DNA of 64,000 bases, from positions 15,750,001-15,814,000 of the forward strand of contig NC_079878.1 in NCBI RefSeq assembly GCF_029227915.1, read 5' to 3'. Source of the DNA: Hydractinia symbiolongicarpus (taxonomy: Eukaryota > Cnidaria > Hydrozoa > Anthoathecata > Hydractiniidae). A program made the translations under genes and the position numbers. The notes below the pieces were generated by a model that made no database searches, was not told the origin of the DNA, and saw only the letters and a program-made list of their open reading frames with translations. Below are positions 1 through 14,497 of the stretch, piece after piece (the stretch's first letter is position 1; each line of letters opens with the position of its first letter).

Positions 1-234
1 AAACACAAGAATTAAATGTTTTTGTACAACATATTTCACAGTGCCACAACCCTGTTAAAAAAAATTATAAAATTAACATTAAAATAAGCAGATCTTAATA
101 AATTTTCACGTTTTACTTCAAAAATTATAAGTTTCCACCTGCAATTTTAAGTATTGTGAGACTTTATGCACACAAAAATGTCAGTATATTGCTTTAAAAA
201 TAAAAACCGCTGTAAAAATGGTGTTTTGACCTAG

Positions 235-3200
235 GCATTCGAAAAATTTCTATTTGAATCCATGGCATTGTCATCTAAGCTGGACGATATTAAACGCAGC
301 TTGCTTCAAGACGACTTTGCAGTGACTGTTGATGGTGTACGAGAACAACTTCATCATCACCAACACGTTCGCAAGTGGATAGTTAAAGCTCCAATTGAGA
401 TTCTAGCAGAAGAAGCTAACAGAGTTGTGAATATAATAAAGAGCTCATGTGAATGTCCAACTGAAGAGGAATTAAAAGATGAATATAAAAATTCTATGCA
501 TCAGGTGAGATTTTACCCCTACAATTTGCTATAAATAGCTTTATTATAAATGTAACAAGAATTTTCTTGTCACTTTTGAAGTCAAATTCATATAAAATAA
601 TTGTGGTTGTATGTGATCAATTTATTTTAAATTGACAGTAATGTCCATTACTTGATTCTTCATCAAGTTAAAATAAACTCTGGAAATGACTATTGTAGGT
701 GCGTAGCATGATTGGTACATTAACAGATCAGCGAACGTTCTTAAAGGAGCTATGGATTAGCCGAAAAGGCCAACTTGAGCAAAGATTTCAATTTAATGTA
801 TTTAAGCAAGATGCTGAAAAAGTAAGCTATAACAATGTTTTAACACAAAAAAGTATATATGTGCATTTCTGTTATGGCATTTATTATATAGATAATAATT
901 GTGTTTCTCTACTGAATGTATCTAAACAACTGTTACAACACATGTTTTTACAGTTATTTAGCAACATCTGCATCTGCATACTAATGTCAGTGTTTTGATG
1001 TTTTAAAGGGCACTACTTTTACATAGGCTTATTCTGTTGTTATTTTTTATAATAGATGCTGACATGGATTCACGAAAACCGCAATGAATTTCTTTATAAC
1101 TTTACTGAGATTGGAGAGGACTTAGAGATGGCTGAAGAGCTGCGTGAAGAGCACAAGCAATTTGAAGAAAACTGTGGTGTAAGTATTAATTACAATAGTT
1201 GTTTTGTGAATATTCAAACTAATGACTTCATGGAATATTGTTATTCCTAATTTCTCCTATAGCGGAATCTCCTCCTAGAATGTTATTGTAAATGATTTGT
1301 TCAGTCTCAGTGTTTCCTGACAGGTATCTTTCTAATTTTCAAGTCATCAGTGGAGTAAGTTTTACTAAAATTTTTTTGTGGCTGGAATTACTTTACAATC
1401 TTAGCTTCATTTTGCTGGAATCAATTTTTTTTAACGTTTAAAATTTCGCTTGTTTGATACCTGGTAATGTGTAAGTGCAAAATCCATAAACATTTTTTCA
1501 AGTGAATTTTTTTTCGAGATTAAGTAGAAAGAGTTCCTACTCACACACACAAATTTTTGTTTTCTTTGAGGTTAATTATTTCTAAAAAATTGGTGGTTAC
1601 TGGCTGTCCTCCTTTTTGGAGATATCTTTAATCATAGATTTTCTTATTAGGATGTACAAGTCAACATTGACCATATTTTACAAGTTGCAAATCGATTGCA
1701 AGAAATGCAATTTTTTGATGTGGAATTAATTGATCGTTTATCAGCAAAACTGGAAAACGAGTGGAAGAAACTTTACACTGCTGTTGAACAGCGAAGTGCA
1801 ATGCTTGAAGCATCTGTTTCTTTTCATCGAAGTAGTAAACAGGTATACTAATCCTAATTGATGTTCTTTATGTTTTTTAAATCAGGTAGAATGTACAGCT
1901 TACAGAAACAGGAAACATTTCATAGTACTGAAGTTTTTAGTGCAACCATGATTGTTTTTTAAATTTTTTTTTGGACATTTGTTGCGGAAACATAAATTTA
2001 TGCTTATGTTTTCAAAATAAAATACAGACCCAAAAGGAAGTTTCTGCTGTGAAAGTTTGTTTCACATATCATGGAGAGAAAAACAATTGTGAAAGAAACA
2101 CTAACTTTGCTGGTAAACATTGCAACTTTATTGTTCTTTCATTGCTCTTCACCAGTCTTCTTCAGGCTAATTTACGCTTATTAACAATAATTGCTGACAT
2201 TTTTAACAAAATCCTTGATTCACATCAGCAAATTTATGTAAATGTGGCTTTTCTTTCAGTTGGATATAAATTTAAACTTTCTCATTTTTTCTCTAAATTT
2301 CACTGTTAAGAAAAAAAATGGCCAACGTGAAACACAAGTTTGCAGCAGCGTGAAAAAACTGGCTTAGAAAGACTGTATTGGAGACAATGTCAAGGGTGAA
2401 GCATTGCTAATCTACCAGAAAAATATTATTTTAATGCTTTTCACACTGCAGTAAATAATAACTTTATTAAATACCATGGGTATTAATATTTAACCTGGTT
2501 TAATTAAGCATGGACATTTAGTTGTCAGTTACATTATGCAATATTGTAGAATGTTAGCACAACAAATATCTTTTGTCTATTAAAAGATGCATGTTTTTAA
2601 CTATATATTAGCTTTTATCTCGCAGTATTTATCTCAAGAACATCAGTATCTGAGGTAATGTAACAATCTTGGATCTAATTTGTAGTTTTTGGGTCAGAGT
2701 AAGATCTGGGTGGATGAGTTAAAGTCATTTGAAGAAACGCCAGTGGAATCTAAGGCTACTCTTGATGCAACAAATACGTCTCTGTCCAATATGAGACAAA
2801 CCATGACAGACTCGTATGAAGCTGTTAGCAAAGAGGCAAAAGAATTACTGAGTTCTTTGCAAAGATCTCCTATTGGTGATAGCCGTGAAGAGAAAGCACG
2901 CTCTCGACTTTCTGATTACACAGACGCAGCTTCGCATGTCATGGATGTTATTGTTATTATGTATGAGCAAAATAAACAATTAAATATATGCTGGGAGAAA
3001 CAAAAAGTTCGCAATAACCAGAAATACAAACTGAGTGTATTTAATGAAGAATGTGTAGAGGTAAATATTCGTTTTTTATTGATATTTGCATGACCAGTTT
3101 TAACCAACATTCTTGTTGGTAATGCATAATTATAATTACTGTGTTTCCAAATTTATAATGTTTGTTAACTAAAGCCACTGACATAATGGTACTTTTAGTC

Positions 3201-6200
3201 TAAAAAATGTGTGTAGGAGAAAAAAAATCATGCCACAGACAATCTGCCGTGGGTGAATTCCAATGGATTTTTCCTTGAGCTCATGACTAGTCTGAATTAT
3301 CCATAGTTGGAAAATAGTATCTATATTAAATTAAAAAGAAGAAGAATTACTGGAACAATAAATTATCCAATCACAACTGCATAGTTTGAAACAAACCACA
3401 TTGGTGTTTAAATACCCTTTTTTATTAACATTAATTATGTCTTGTTTATCTCAACTTCAAATTTTTCCTTGCATATTGATAAAGTTTTTTGTGTCCATTA
3501 AAAATAATATTGAACCACAAAAAACGCTTTTCACACATACATTGTCATAAATATAGCATATGTCCATATCTGTGCGAGGCCTTTTTAATAAGCCGTGTTG
3601 TATGTCGTCAAATACATCAAAATTCAGGTTTAACCTGAATAGGTTAATCTTTGTGGCAGACTACAAACTTTGCTGGGAACACTATTTTCACTTTTCTTAT
3701 GAGATCACTTTGCTGAAGAAAGTGAACTTTTTTAACTTTATTATTCTGGTTGTACTCATCAGCACTTTTGTTATTTATTTGTATTTCTATAACATAACAT
3801 CATTGAGGGACATTTAGTGAAATAACTCTCTCTTTCGTTTTCTTACAAAATCTCATTTCTATGAATTTTTACTGTGGTTACAGCATGAAAAGATCTTCCC
3901 AGTTGGATTTTAAATCAGTTTGTTACTTATAGGCAACTAAATTATTAATATTATTTACCCAGAAATATCATGTGCATTTCATTCATAAGCCTTCGAGATT
4001 TTGACCAATCTATTGTTGTTTCTTCTATAAATGTCAACCATAAAGCTATTTCTTAACTCCAACATTAATTTTTAAACATTTTAGTGTGAGATTTTTTAGT
4101 GAGACTGTTTTACTGAATATTCTTTGTTTTGTTAAGGTAGGTGCATTTTTTTTAAAGCATGATGCATAATGCACATATATACTGGAAGTAGGTATAATAA
4201 ATTTCAATTTTAATTACTATAGTATAAGGAGAAAGTGATAGTAATAGAAACACACAGTCTAATTGGGTAAAATATGTTTAATTATTTCACAACCTTGTTA
4301 AGCATAAGAAAAGTTAAAGAAAACACTTCAGGGGGACAACTAATACAATGTGTCAGCAAAGGGATTGATAACAATTGATAATATATTTTAAACTATTTTC
4401 TAGGTTCCTATTCCAATGAAATCTATTGTTTATACAATGTTTGTCTTAGGGACAATTTTTTACTGCACCAGTGATTTGAGCTATTCACTGTTTCCACATT
4501 TTTTGCACGGGTTTGTAGCTTGGCTTGTAGTTGGTAAGTAAGACAAAATACAAACTAAAAAATGCTTGTTTGTGGAAAGTGGAAAACCTATTCTTGACAA
4601 AATTGATACTTTCTCTCATAATGCCTTTTGTTTATTTTATTGACAGTTTTGGTGTAATTTATACACTTGATGCCAGAGGTGTGTTGTTAAATGACATGAA
4701 TTCTAGCACAGTATAGCCAGCTACTGATTAAATTATTAAGTTATATAGACATGATGATGTAAATCATTGAAATGGTCTCTCACATGAGCAATGAATAGTG
4801 TCAATGCTATTAAACAAATCCTTCAGATAAGAAAGTGAATTAATCAAGTTGAATCAAAATTATCTGAATACCTTTGAAGGCTTTCCATTCAGGTGGTTGA
4901 ATTCATGCTTTGAGTAAAGTTTCTTCATCATGGCAAACTGTACTTAATAAATTATATTGTGTTATTTTTACCCCCTGTGATGTATCTGTTTTTAACATGA
5001 TTTGTACCAATCATCAGGAGGTTTTGTTTTCAATTTACTTGATGGTTCATTTCTTCAAAAAAAATTTAACAGAAATTTTTTTAAAGCTGTTTTGAAGTTG
5101 CTCTTTAAAATTATGAAATAAATAAATATAAGTATATTAAATTAAATGTCAAAATTTACTAACATAGATACTTTTAGACTATGGGAAATGAAATATTGAG
5201 ATGGAATTGGAGCTATATTGCAGCCTTTTTGGTTTTGTTTTTATAAGAAAACAGGAGTGTTCCATTGAAGAATATGAAGTAAATTAAAAGTCTGTATCTT
5301 CATGTTCATGTTGAGCTTAGAGCATTAAAGTATTTAATGGCTTCTTGTTTTGCTCTTTTTTGGAAGCAAACTATTTTTATTTTGTTGGCATTTAATTATG
5401 TGTAACAAAAAATTCTTAAAAGTTAATTCTTAATAAATTTGGATCCAATAATTTTTTTTTTAAATTTCTGTAGGTTGTGTACGAAGGTTTAGAATCGTCA
5501 AAGCAACAGACTTAAATTTTGTATCACTTTTCTGACACAAACCGGCAATACAAAGAACTGGCCAGAACAATATCTGAAACATTTACTTTTTTAAGTTATT
5601 CCTTGTTGTCGTTCTCCACTTCAGTGTTTAAATACTATTAGTTAGCAATTATCTTCCTTAAAAAAATAATAAGGCCAGTAATGTTACGTAGATAAGGTGA
5701 GCTGCAAAAGCAAATCCATTTAACAATAAAATAAACAAACATGTCTGTGCCGACCAGATGATCAACTTTTTAGCCTTTTCATTCTCAAGCCTGTTTTTAA
5801 TATTGTACGTTGTAAAACCTTAACATTTCAGCATTTTAAAAATCATTAGAGTTGTTGAAGTCCTGACATATGCTTTTCTCTGCTCTGCTTTTTTACTGTC
5901 TCGGTATATGCAAAAGTAACAAGGATGTAACAAATATCTTATTATATAAAAGAACATAAAAAATTTACAATAAAATACACAAAGCTTTTCGTAAATAAAA
6001 ATTTGTAAATTTTATATGTTCTTTTATATAATAATCCTACTATGGCAAAGAAAACAATTTTAAAAAATAACAAATATCTCATTAGTCTTTTTTTGGTGCT
6101 GTCATTGCAGGTAAAGGAGAACTAACGATTGATAAGACATTGTGCTTAAAATGTTCCTTATGGTGTAAATATGAACTGTGTAAACTTTTTTTATGTTTGT

Positions 6201-9200
6201 GAGCTTAAAGTCAAAGTAGTCATACAGTCGCCATTACAGTGTCAATGAGGGCTTTCTGTTCGGTAAATTACTAATTTGTGTGATGTAATTCCGCAGGGAT
6301 GTAGACAAACGCATTCTAATTAAATGAAGTGAGGGAATACTAAACAGGAAAACTGTGTCTCCTGTGATTGTCTGAAAGTAATTTTGTTCATCATGTTTTG
6401 AAATAAATATCCCTCGCAGAATATAGTAATGAGTGTATCAATATAAGTGTTAGGTGTATTCAAATTTATTAGAAAATTTTTCTTGTGTTATTTTTTCTAT
6501 AAAAACATCTTGGTAAACAAAAGATACTTTAATTTGCTACGTTTTTGTGAAAGCAAAGCAAAACAAAAGCAAGGTCAAGGTTTTTTTTCCTATTTACATG
6601 TTTTCGCTTGTCAAATTCTTGGAAATTATTTTTTCTACAAGGATGAATGTCTACTAGAATTTAGCTTGTCTTCTTCATCGCTCAAACTTCGTGATAAATT
6701 TGAATCCCTCTGAGAAGACAAAGATGTAACTAAATCTTCATCCATTATCTTACAAATCCTAGTGAGCTAAACACGCCACGTGACGTCACAAATCAATTAA
6801 AATATGTACAAATCAATTTGGCTTTTTTTTATAATGGCAGTGACCGTTAATGTAATTATCGATTTTGGGGGACAAAATTTGGACACAAAAAAATGAAAAA
6901 ATTTAAATTTTTTTGTGCCATGCTGTTTTGTGATATGTAAGAATGATTAATTATAGGTTTTTTTCGTAGTTATCCTTTAAGAATTACTGCAAGGATAAGC
7001 CGTGATAACTTTACATCTTTAAAACTTGTCAAATCATGTAAGTTTGTTATTGTGAAAAATGAAATAAAAAATGATATTGCTTGTATATCTGCTATCAATT
7101 TAAATAATAATACAAAATAATTGCACAACTTTCTTTTTCAATACAAAACATATGTTGTGTTCCTCTTTGTTTTTATTTTTCAACTATTTAATTGTAGAAT
7201 AAAAATAGAAATAATAATAATAGGAATGTGCGGATGTACAAAGAACACAGCTGCAAGGTTCAGTCACTGGACTATGATAATATGACTAACAATATTTGCT
7301 AATTCTTTTTCCTGCGAAGTTTCTTAGATTCTTAATGTTCTTTAAGTCTATTGAAAAAAGCTACAATGTAAATTGTTGTCATGTTTGGAGGTTTGTGTTA
7401 GTACTGGGAAATGTAAATTTCAAGTCCAAATGCAAATTTCTAAAAGTCAATATTTATTTCTTCATAATTGACACCATTATTTAAGGTTTAAAGAACCATT
7501 GGAAACTTCCATGCATTTTTTACTCTAATGGGAACCAAATATAATGCTCATGTCTAATTAGCATTACCTAGACTTTCATTCTGTGGTGTGGACAGAGTAT
7601 CTGTTTCAGTTATTATATTGCAACAAAATACATCTGTATATGATAAAGAAAAGAAAAAGTTTGGTGGAATATAAAACAGAAATAGAACTGCTCATTTTTA
7701 TTAAATTATTAATTTGCATCAGTGGTTTAACAGAATAATGATGAAAAATTGATCTTCTTGTAGACGTAATGTGCATTGAGGTGTAATGTGTTGCATAGTG
7801 TTTGTGCAGGATGATATGATGGCTTGTTAACCACAAGATAGCAACATAGCTGTGGCTGAGGCTTGCAGTCAAAACCTGTGTTGAATTTTCAGTTGAAATT
7901 TTTGAATTTTTGCTTCTTAAACACACTTGGATACGCTAATACTTCCTTTGAGATGTGCTTGCATGTTTATCATGAAGGTTGATGCATATTTCTGTTTAAA
8001 CCTCAAAGAACAGTAATTGACAACTGATTATTTTTTCTTATTTTTACCATAAAGCCTGTTAAAAAACAACTCAAAAACATCTTGATAATGAATAAATTGA
8101 ATTAAATTTTAATATTCTCAAAAAAATCATATTTTCAACCTTAATTTACTTTTTTATAAAGATTTTGTTGTTGTTTTAGTTATCAAAAGTTAATTTCACA
8201 ATGAATTATTTATTCTCGCCTCTCCCCCCTCCTAGACATTTGAAAAAACAAACTTTGATTAAAAAAAGATTAAACTATCCAATGCTCTGAAAGTGGGTTG
8301 CTCTTTTCATCTTTTCTTCTTTGTGTTTTTTTCAAACTTAATGTATGTCAGCTTTCAGAATAGATCAATTTCTGATAGATAATTGAGTATTGGTTGATTG
8401 ATTGACTTTTATTCTGAGAGTGAGAGAATGGAGAAATTGTGTTGAATGTGAGAACCCGTTGTTTAAAACAGGTGTTACAAAGATAGTTGCTGCATGATTG
8501 ATGTATAAAGAAAGAGAGAAAATTTTTTGTGAGCTTGAATGCAGCTCTGAGTGTGGAAAAAAGTTTATAATGAAAAGTTAGTGTCCAGTAAAACAGAAAT
8601 AAAAAGAACTCCATTTCGAAAGTTGTTTATTTAAAGTTTTTTTATGCAAGCACATGAATACTAAACAATAGTTGATCATTTGATGTTATATTTCTGTTTA
8701 CTTCCCTGTGCTCATTCAATGTGGCTGCTGCAATGTTTTGTTTTGCTACAGAAGAGAAACTTTTTAATGCAAAATAGCTTTGCAATTTTAAAGTGCTTAT
8801 GTTTTAGTAATAAAATAAATAAATGATAATATAAAATTTAGAAGTACATAATATAAATAGCAAAAGTGTTGAAATATAACAATGGCTGGTAAAAATTATC
8901 ATCAGTCGAATCTTGTTGATTTTTATACACTTCCATCTCCTGGAAAGGTAGGTTATATGGTGTTTTGTTTATGTTGCGTTAAATCCAATCTTGTACTCCG
9001 CATATTTTTAACATTTGTTTTGCAGTTGAGGATAGATTTTATAGATGAGTTGCAACGTGACGTAATGTTTTGATTTTGCCTCGAGAACAATGGACATGTG
9101 CACAGGCAAAATTATAAAAAACAGACCGCAACGATCGAAAATATTAAGTGTAAAAAAACACTGACGCTAAAATTGGTAATGTCTGCTCTTAACATGGAAG

Positions 9201-12200
9201 ATAATTTTTTCCAATTCATTTTCAACCTTATATTCCTAAAAAGATTCAATTTTTCTATGTGGTTCTTCGTTTCTTGCCTGTCAGGATGCACCCTAATATA
9301 TGGAACTTTGTAAACATTCGCAACTCAGCTATATTACACAGAATTCAACCTGAAGTATTTTTAATATTTTTGTATATAGTTGTGTACCTATAATAGATAG
9401 TGCTCTAAACTATACCTTACACACAAGCTAATCGGGGGTGGCAATATAAAAATATTAAAGAAATTACGATTTTTGAAATTAACAAAAGGTGTTTAAACGA
9501 AAAGCAAGACCTTTATATATCCCGAAAAATTGTAATGTAAGAAAGAAAACAGAACAAATTCTTAGAATTAATTAGAAATAAAAAGAAGACATGTTTTAAG
9601 GGGCAACAAATAGGCCAAAAACAGTGCATAGTGGTGGCAGAGTTTTTAAGTAGAAGTTTTTTAGCAAATTGACACAAAATAAACGTAAAAACAATATAGA
9701 CATATTCAAGATTTCAAATGGGTAAGACCATGAATTTTTCAACTTGCAATTCAAATTAAAAGGTAAAAGCAATGGTCAAGTACTAAGAGTTGGCACTCTT
9801 TAGCCTTTCTGATGCATGATTATGTTGGACTGTTGTTGAGGAGGGTTGAAGTGCCTTGAAATGTCTTTACTGTTATCCCTAGAAAGTCTGTTAAGAAGTG
9901 ACCAATAATATTTTGCTCTTTGTCACAGTGAAATTTCAAAACAACTGATATTCTGCATGTTTAAGAACAAGTATGATACCTTGAATATTCGAAGTGCAAA
10001 TTAAAAAAAGAAAAATCGAATTCCCAGTTTCTTGTGGATGTTTCACAAAATCCTTCCAAGTAATTTGTTTTAATTTTATTTAAATTATAAATTTTTTACA
10101 TCTTATAACAATTTTCTAAACCAAAAAAATTTTGATTAAATTTGGTGTGATGTTAAACTTAGTGTGAAAGTTGTTTCAAGTAAATTACCATAAAAAGCAA
10201 CCTGCTTTCACAGTTTAAAAAAACTTATGTGTTCTAGAAATTGTCACTTAATATTTTGAACAGTATTTAACATTTAAATAGAAAATTATGGAGTTCCAAA
10301 AAAACTTTTTTCTATACTTATAAACTTACAACTCAATGAAGTATATACATGAGTTTAATTAATTGTGCCTATACTATAAGTAAAGTAATTACATCAGTTA
10401 GTGAAGTTTTACAGGGGCAGACAAGGTCATACTCATTTCCTAAATTATGTTCTAATTAACTTCATAAAATATGTGTCATCATTAAAATCATTATTTGCAA
10501 TTTGCCATCTTTTTCCTCATCTTGTGTAATCTTATCTTAATTTATTCTAATTACTCCTAGAATCTTATATGTTTATATTGGAAGTTCATATTTTTTTATT
10601 ACTTGTAGTGGGATGGGAAAAAGTTTAGTGTGGGGTGAAATAGGAAGTAGAAATATTTCTGACACTTCTGATGTATGAAATAAAATTAAAGAATGAATTG
10701 ATTTGCTCAAAATGAATGTAACTCTGTATCAATTATTAGATCCTTGTGGTGTTACAGTTGTCGTAAGTTTTATTTTGTATGATTACTTATTTCATTGTAC
10801 AATCCTGTGAATGTATGAATTTTTTTCTGTAGATTTTGAAGTTTATTCGAGGTAATGGAAATTCATTTCTGGCAAAGAATTCTTGGGTTGGTGACCAACT
10901 TGAATTAGCAGAGGAACTATTAGCTCATCAAGATGAATTTGAAAAGTCGTTCCAGGTTTGTCATTACTGAAATAGAAAATAATAGTGAAAGAGAATAATG
11001 ATAAAGAAATAGAAATAACAGTCAGATATATACCTTGGGTTCGAAAAGCTTTGCATTCTTCAAAATTTTTTATGATTAGCAGATTGTACTCTGGTAATAT
11101 TCACGGCTACTATAAAGCAATATGTGCCTGGGTGATGGAAATCTGAAGGAAAACTTTTTTTTACATGGAAAAACTATTGTTAAAAGAAAATATTTTCAAT
11201 TTTAGGATACATACCATAAAGCAAAAAAATTACTAGAGACTGCCTCTCAATTGGCTGAAACGAAAGAGTGTGATCCTAATGAAATTAAATTGAAAGCATC
11301 ACAGCTGGAGATAGAAGTCAAAGCGTTTACATCAAAAATAAAAAAGAGAAGAGAGCTTTTAAAGATGGCTGTTAGTTTTTTTAAAAACACACAAAAGGTA
11401 ATAGCAGGAACTGAAATATGAATAGTTATTTATATGGTTGTTATTTTAAGGTGCCATTTTTGTTACCTTGTAAGTTTCAGGATGTTCTAAAGGCTAAAAT
11501 ACACGGTAAGTTTAAACACACCTTTTAAATGTAAGATAAAAATAACTTACCATGTAAACAGGAAAGAGAAGTTGGACATGTTCAACTTTTGCTAAGTTTT
11601 TTCTATTTAAATTCACAGAATAATAAATGAGCTATTGTTTAAACTAAAGATTTGAGCATATTTCTTCGGTTTCTAATCACAGCCAGTGCTAGTCCGCTTT
11701 TTTTCTTTTACCATTATCCCTTCTGCTGCTAAGCAATACCCACAATAAAAAATATACATGTTCTTTATTTAGAATTTATTGTTAAAAAAAAAATATAAAG
11801 AACTTATACATTATAACTTAACGTGTAGACAGGTGTATTATTTGCAACCAAACTTCGTTTAAACTTACCGTGTATTTTAGCCTTAATGCTTTAAAAATTT
11901 CGATAACTAGACTTACATTTTGTAATGATCAGACCCCCATGTTATTCAAAAAAGATGTGTTGATTTATTGAATATCTTTTTTAGCTAAACAAAGCTACTG
12001 ACAAACTAAAAGACGAATTGCACTTAGAAACAGAAAGCAGTGCAGAGCCTCAGAACTTTGACACACAACTTGAGAAACACAGACACGAATGCGAAGCAAC
12101 GTTAGAGAAACTTCTTACAACTGTACACGAAGGAGAAAAGCTGAGTGCTGAATTGTTGCATGAAAGTAAGTCGACTAGCAAGGACTCAAAAACTTCATGG

Positions 12201-14497
12201 TTTTCAGCTGCATCCAATTCGCCCGGACAATCTAGACTAGCAGTTGAACTTTATTTAAAAGAATTAAATCATAATAGACAAAATTTAGAAAAACTCTGGC
12301 GAGGTAGACAGCAGAAATTGGATTATTGGGTCAAAGTGAAACATTATGAACGTGATACAAACACACTGTACCTAGATGTAAATAAATGGAATTCATCATG
12401 GCAGAAGAAAGAGTTATCATCTGATGTAACCAAAGCAGTGACCATGGTAGAAAGATTTGAAAATGAATTCAATGAAATATCAGAACGTTTTTGTGCTTTG
12501 TTGCATGAAGGGAAAGAACTTGAACATTTGTTGGTGACATGTGGTATTGAGGTTGTTATAACATCACAAAACAACATTAAACTAGATAGTGTAGCACATG
12601 TTGGTGCAGTATTACATAAGCTACAGTTGGAGTATGACGTTATTAAAAAAATATTCCATAAACTTAAAGTGAAATATGATTTTTCTATCAAGCAGAGAAA
12701 ACTGGAAGCAGATGCAAAGAAAGTGTCTAGTTGGGTTCGCCATGGAGAAACTATTTTACAAGCTTCACAGGATGCAGGATCTTCAATGTTTGAAGCGGAA
12801 GCCATATTGCGAGAGTATGAACGATTTCATGTGGCAATTGAGGTTTGTATCTTACCTACATCATTAAGCAATATAGGGAGAATGATCTAAAAAAGCCTTT
12901 TGTTTTTCAAACACAATTAGACAGTTCTTTTAAACACAATTAGACAAGGTACAAATTATGATTTTTAAAGCAGTTGAGAAAAATATAACTACACTTGTAG
13001 CCAAATTGCACTTTACATGATTTTATAAACAAAAACCAAATAGAAAATCTACACCGTGACAGTTTACATTGTTTAAGTAATTAAATTTTCTGTCATTTAT
13101 AAAGCCTCATTAGCACTATCGTGACCCTTGTTGACAATGTCGAATTGTTGTTAAGCATTTCTTTAATTTAAGTTTAGATTTCTATTTTGACATGATTCAT
13201 AATTTTTAGTATTTTGTGTTTTTGTCTTTTATAAACTATTCACATATGTTTGTATTATAAACCATGTGATTTCTTTGATAGACTACACGACTAGGGGTTA
13301 TGGATATTCGTGAAAGTGCTAATAAGCTGATCAGAGAGGGACATCCTGATCATATCACCATCGAAAATGTAGCAGCTGCTGTAGAATCAAAATGGCAACT
13401 GTTAATGAAACATGCGGAAGAAAGACGTGGTGTTGTGTTCTCGTCATACAATTTTTACAGGGCAGCTGATCAGGTACTTTTTTTTCTTGAGCCTATATTA
13501 TATTGGTTGACACTGTTGCATTTATAGATCAATTATTATTATGTGATGCCTTTATATATGCATTTTTTTGGACAATAGGTTGGGAAGCTATTAGATAAGT
13601 TTAGTAAGGACTGCAAATCAGATGAGGATCCCTGTGAGAAATTTGCTGATTATGAACTCAAATTTAAACGTGAAAAAATTGAAGCATTGATTAAGAAATC
13701 TGAGCCAGAGAAGAAAGCAGTAGAAGATGGATGTTTGAAGGTGAAAGAGAGCTCTGAGGAATTCTTAAGGCGTGTTTTGCCGAAGGGAGATGGTACTACC
13801 ACACCTGTGATTGATGGTGCTATTGGAAGACTTGAAATTACTGTGAACGACCTTGTTGAACAGGTTACCAGTCAGGAAGCTTTTGTGTTAAAGCAAATAC
13901 AACTGCGAAAGACTGTGTTGGCAGGATGTGCTGAGATGGTATGGTTTGAAGAAAACGTCCAAGAGGTAGAATACTTTAGCTTTTTTTCTGAATTTATTTT
14001 GTACTAGGAATTTGTTGGTCAAAACTCTGTTGGTAATAGAATATTGATAGTAGAAGAATCAATTAAAACCATACATTTAAATTTTGAAATGAACACTAAT
14101 ATTATATAATAAAATGTAACCACCGAACTCGAACTCGAACTCGATTTGGCCAATTCTGTGTTTTCCTTTTCAGACTCTCCAGTTGATAACTGAACAGGGA
14201 ACTGTTGTAAGTGATGGTTTTAAAACACTCGATAAAGAAAAACAAGATGAGGGGGAGAAAGAGACTTACCTGCAAAAACAAGAAGAATATAAAACAATAT
14301 TCCAAGAGATTCGTGAGAAAGTGAAGCAGCTTCTTAAAGAGGCTTCCGACTTGGTTGGACGGCTGCATTTCCATCGTGCAAAAATTAGCGAGCTGGCAAC
14401 ATCTATAGACATGCGCTATAAAGATTTAGCCTGTCATATGAAGCAGTATCGCGAATCACTGGAAATAAAGCTTGGCTGTACTGTTCCTGAAGTTGAG
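235..14497 (+). CDS. TRIO: Trio: spectrin-repeat region (window residues 1-1053)
   Basis: Eleven exons encode a long alpha-helical, charged region that aligns in pattern with the Trio spectrin repeats: blocks such as [10 protein letters not shown] followed by [13 protein letters not shown], and [16 protein letters not shown], each have the tryptophan-containing first helix seen in spectrin repeats. Exon pairs of 123 and 192 nt (1056-1178 with 1651-1842; 10833-10955 with 11206-11397) each add up to 105 codons, the length of one repeat, and all junctions here are phase 0. In Trio this region mediates scaffold and adaptor binding and helps autoinhibit DH1. The large exon 11985-12842 (286 codons) carries more than two repeats. 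A small truncated variant could start within this region (see 8882-8947). Confidence 0.88.

Noticed and set aside
3560-3817. 85-codon ORF in the Trio intron with a hydrophobic C terminus
   Set aside because: AT-rich composition gives hydrophobic residues by chance; no promoter, splice sites or homology pattern.
8348-8614. 88-codon minus-strand ORF near the candidate alternative exon
   Set aside because: Phe/Ser-rich translation of AT-rich sequence, without any recognisable motif.
12344-12805. 153-codon minus-strand ORF opposite the large Trio exon
   Set aside because: It is the antisense shadow of a long well-supported coding exon; no splice signals or family pattern of its own.
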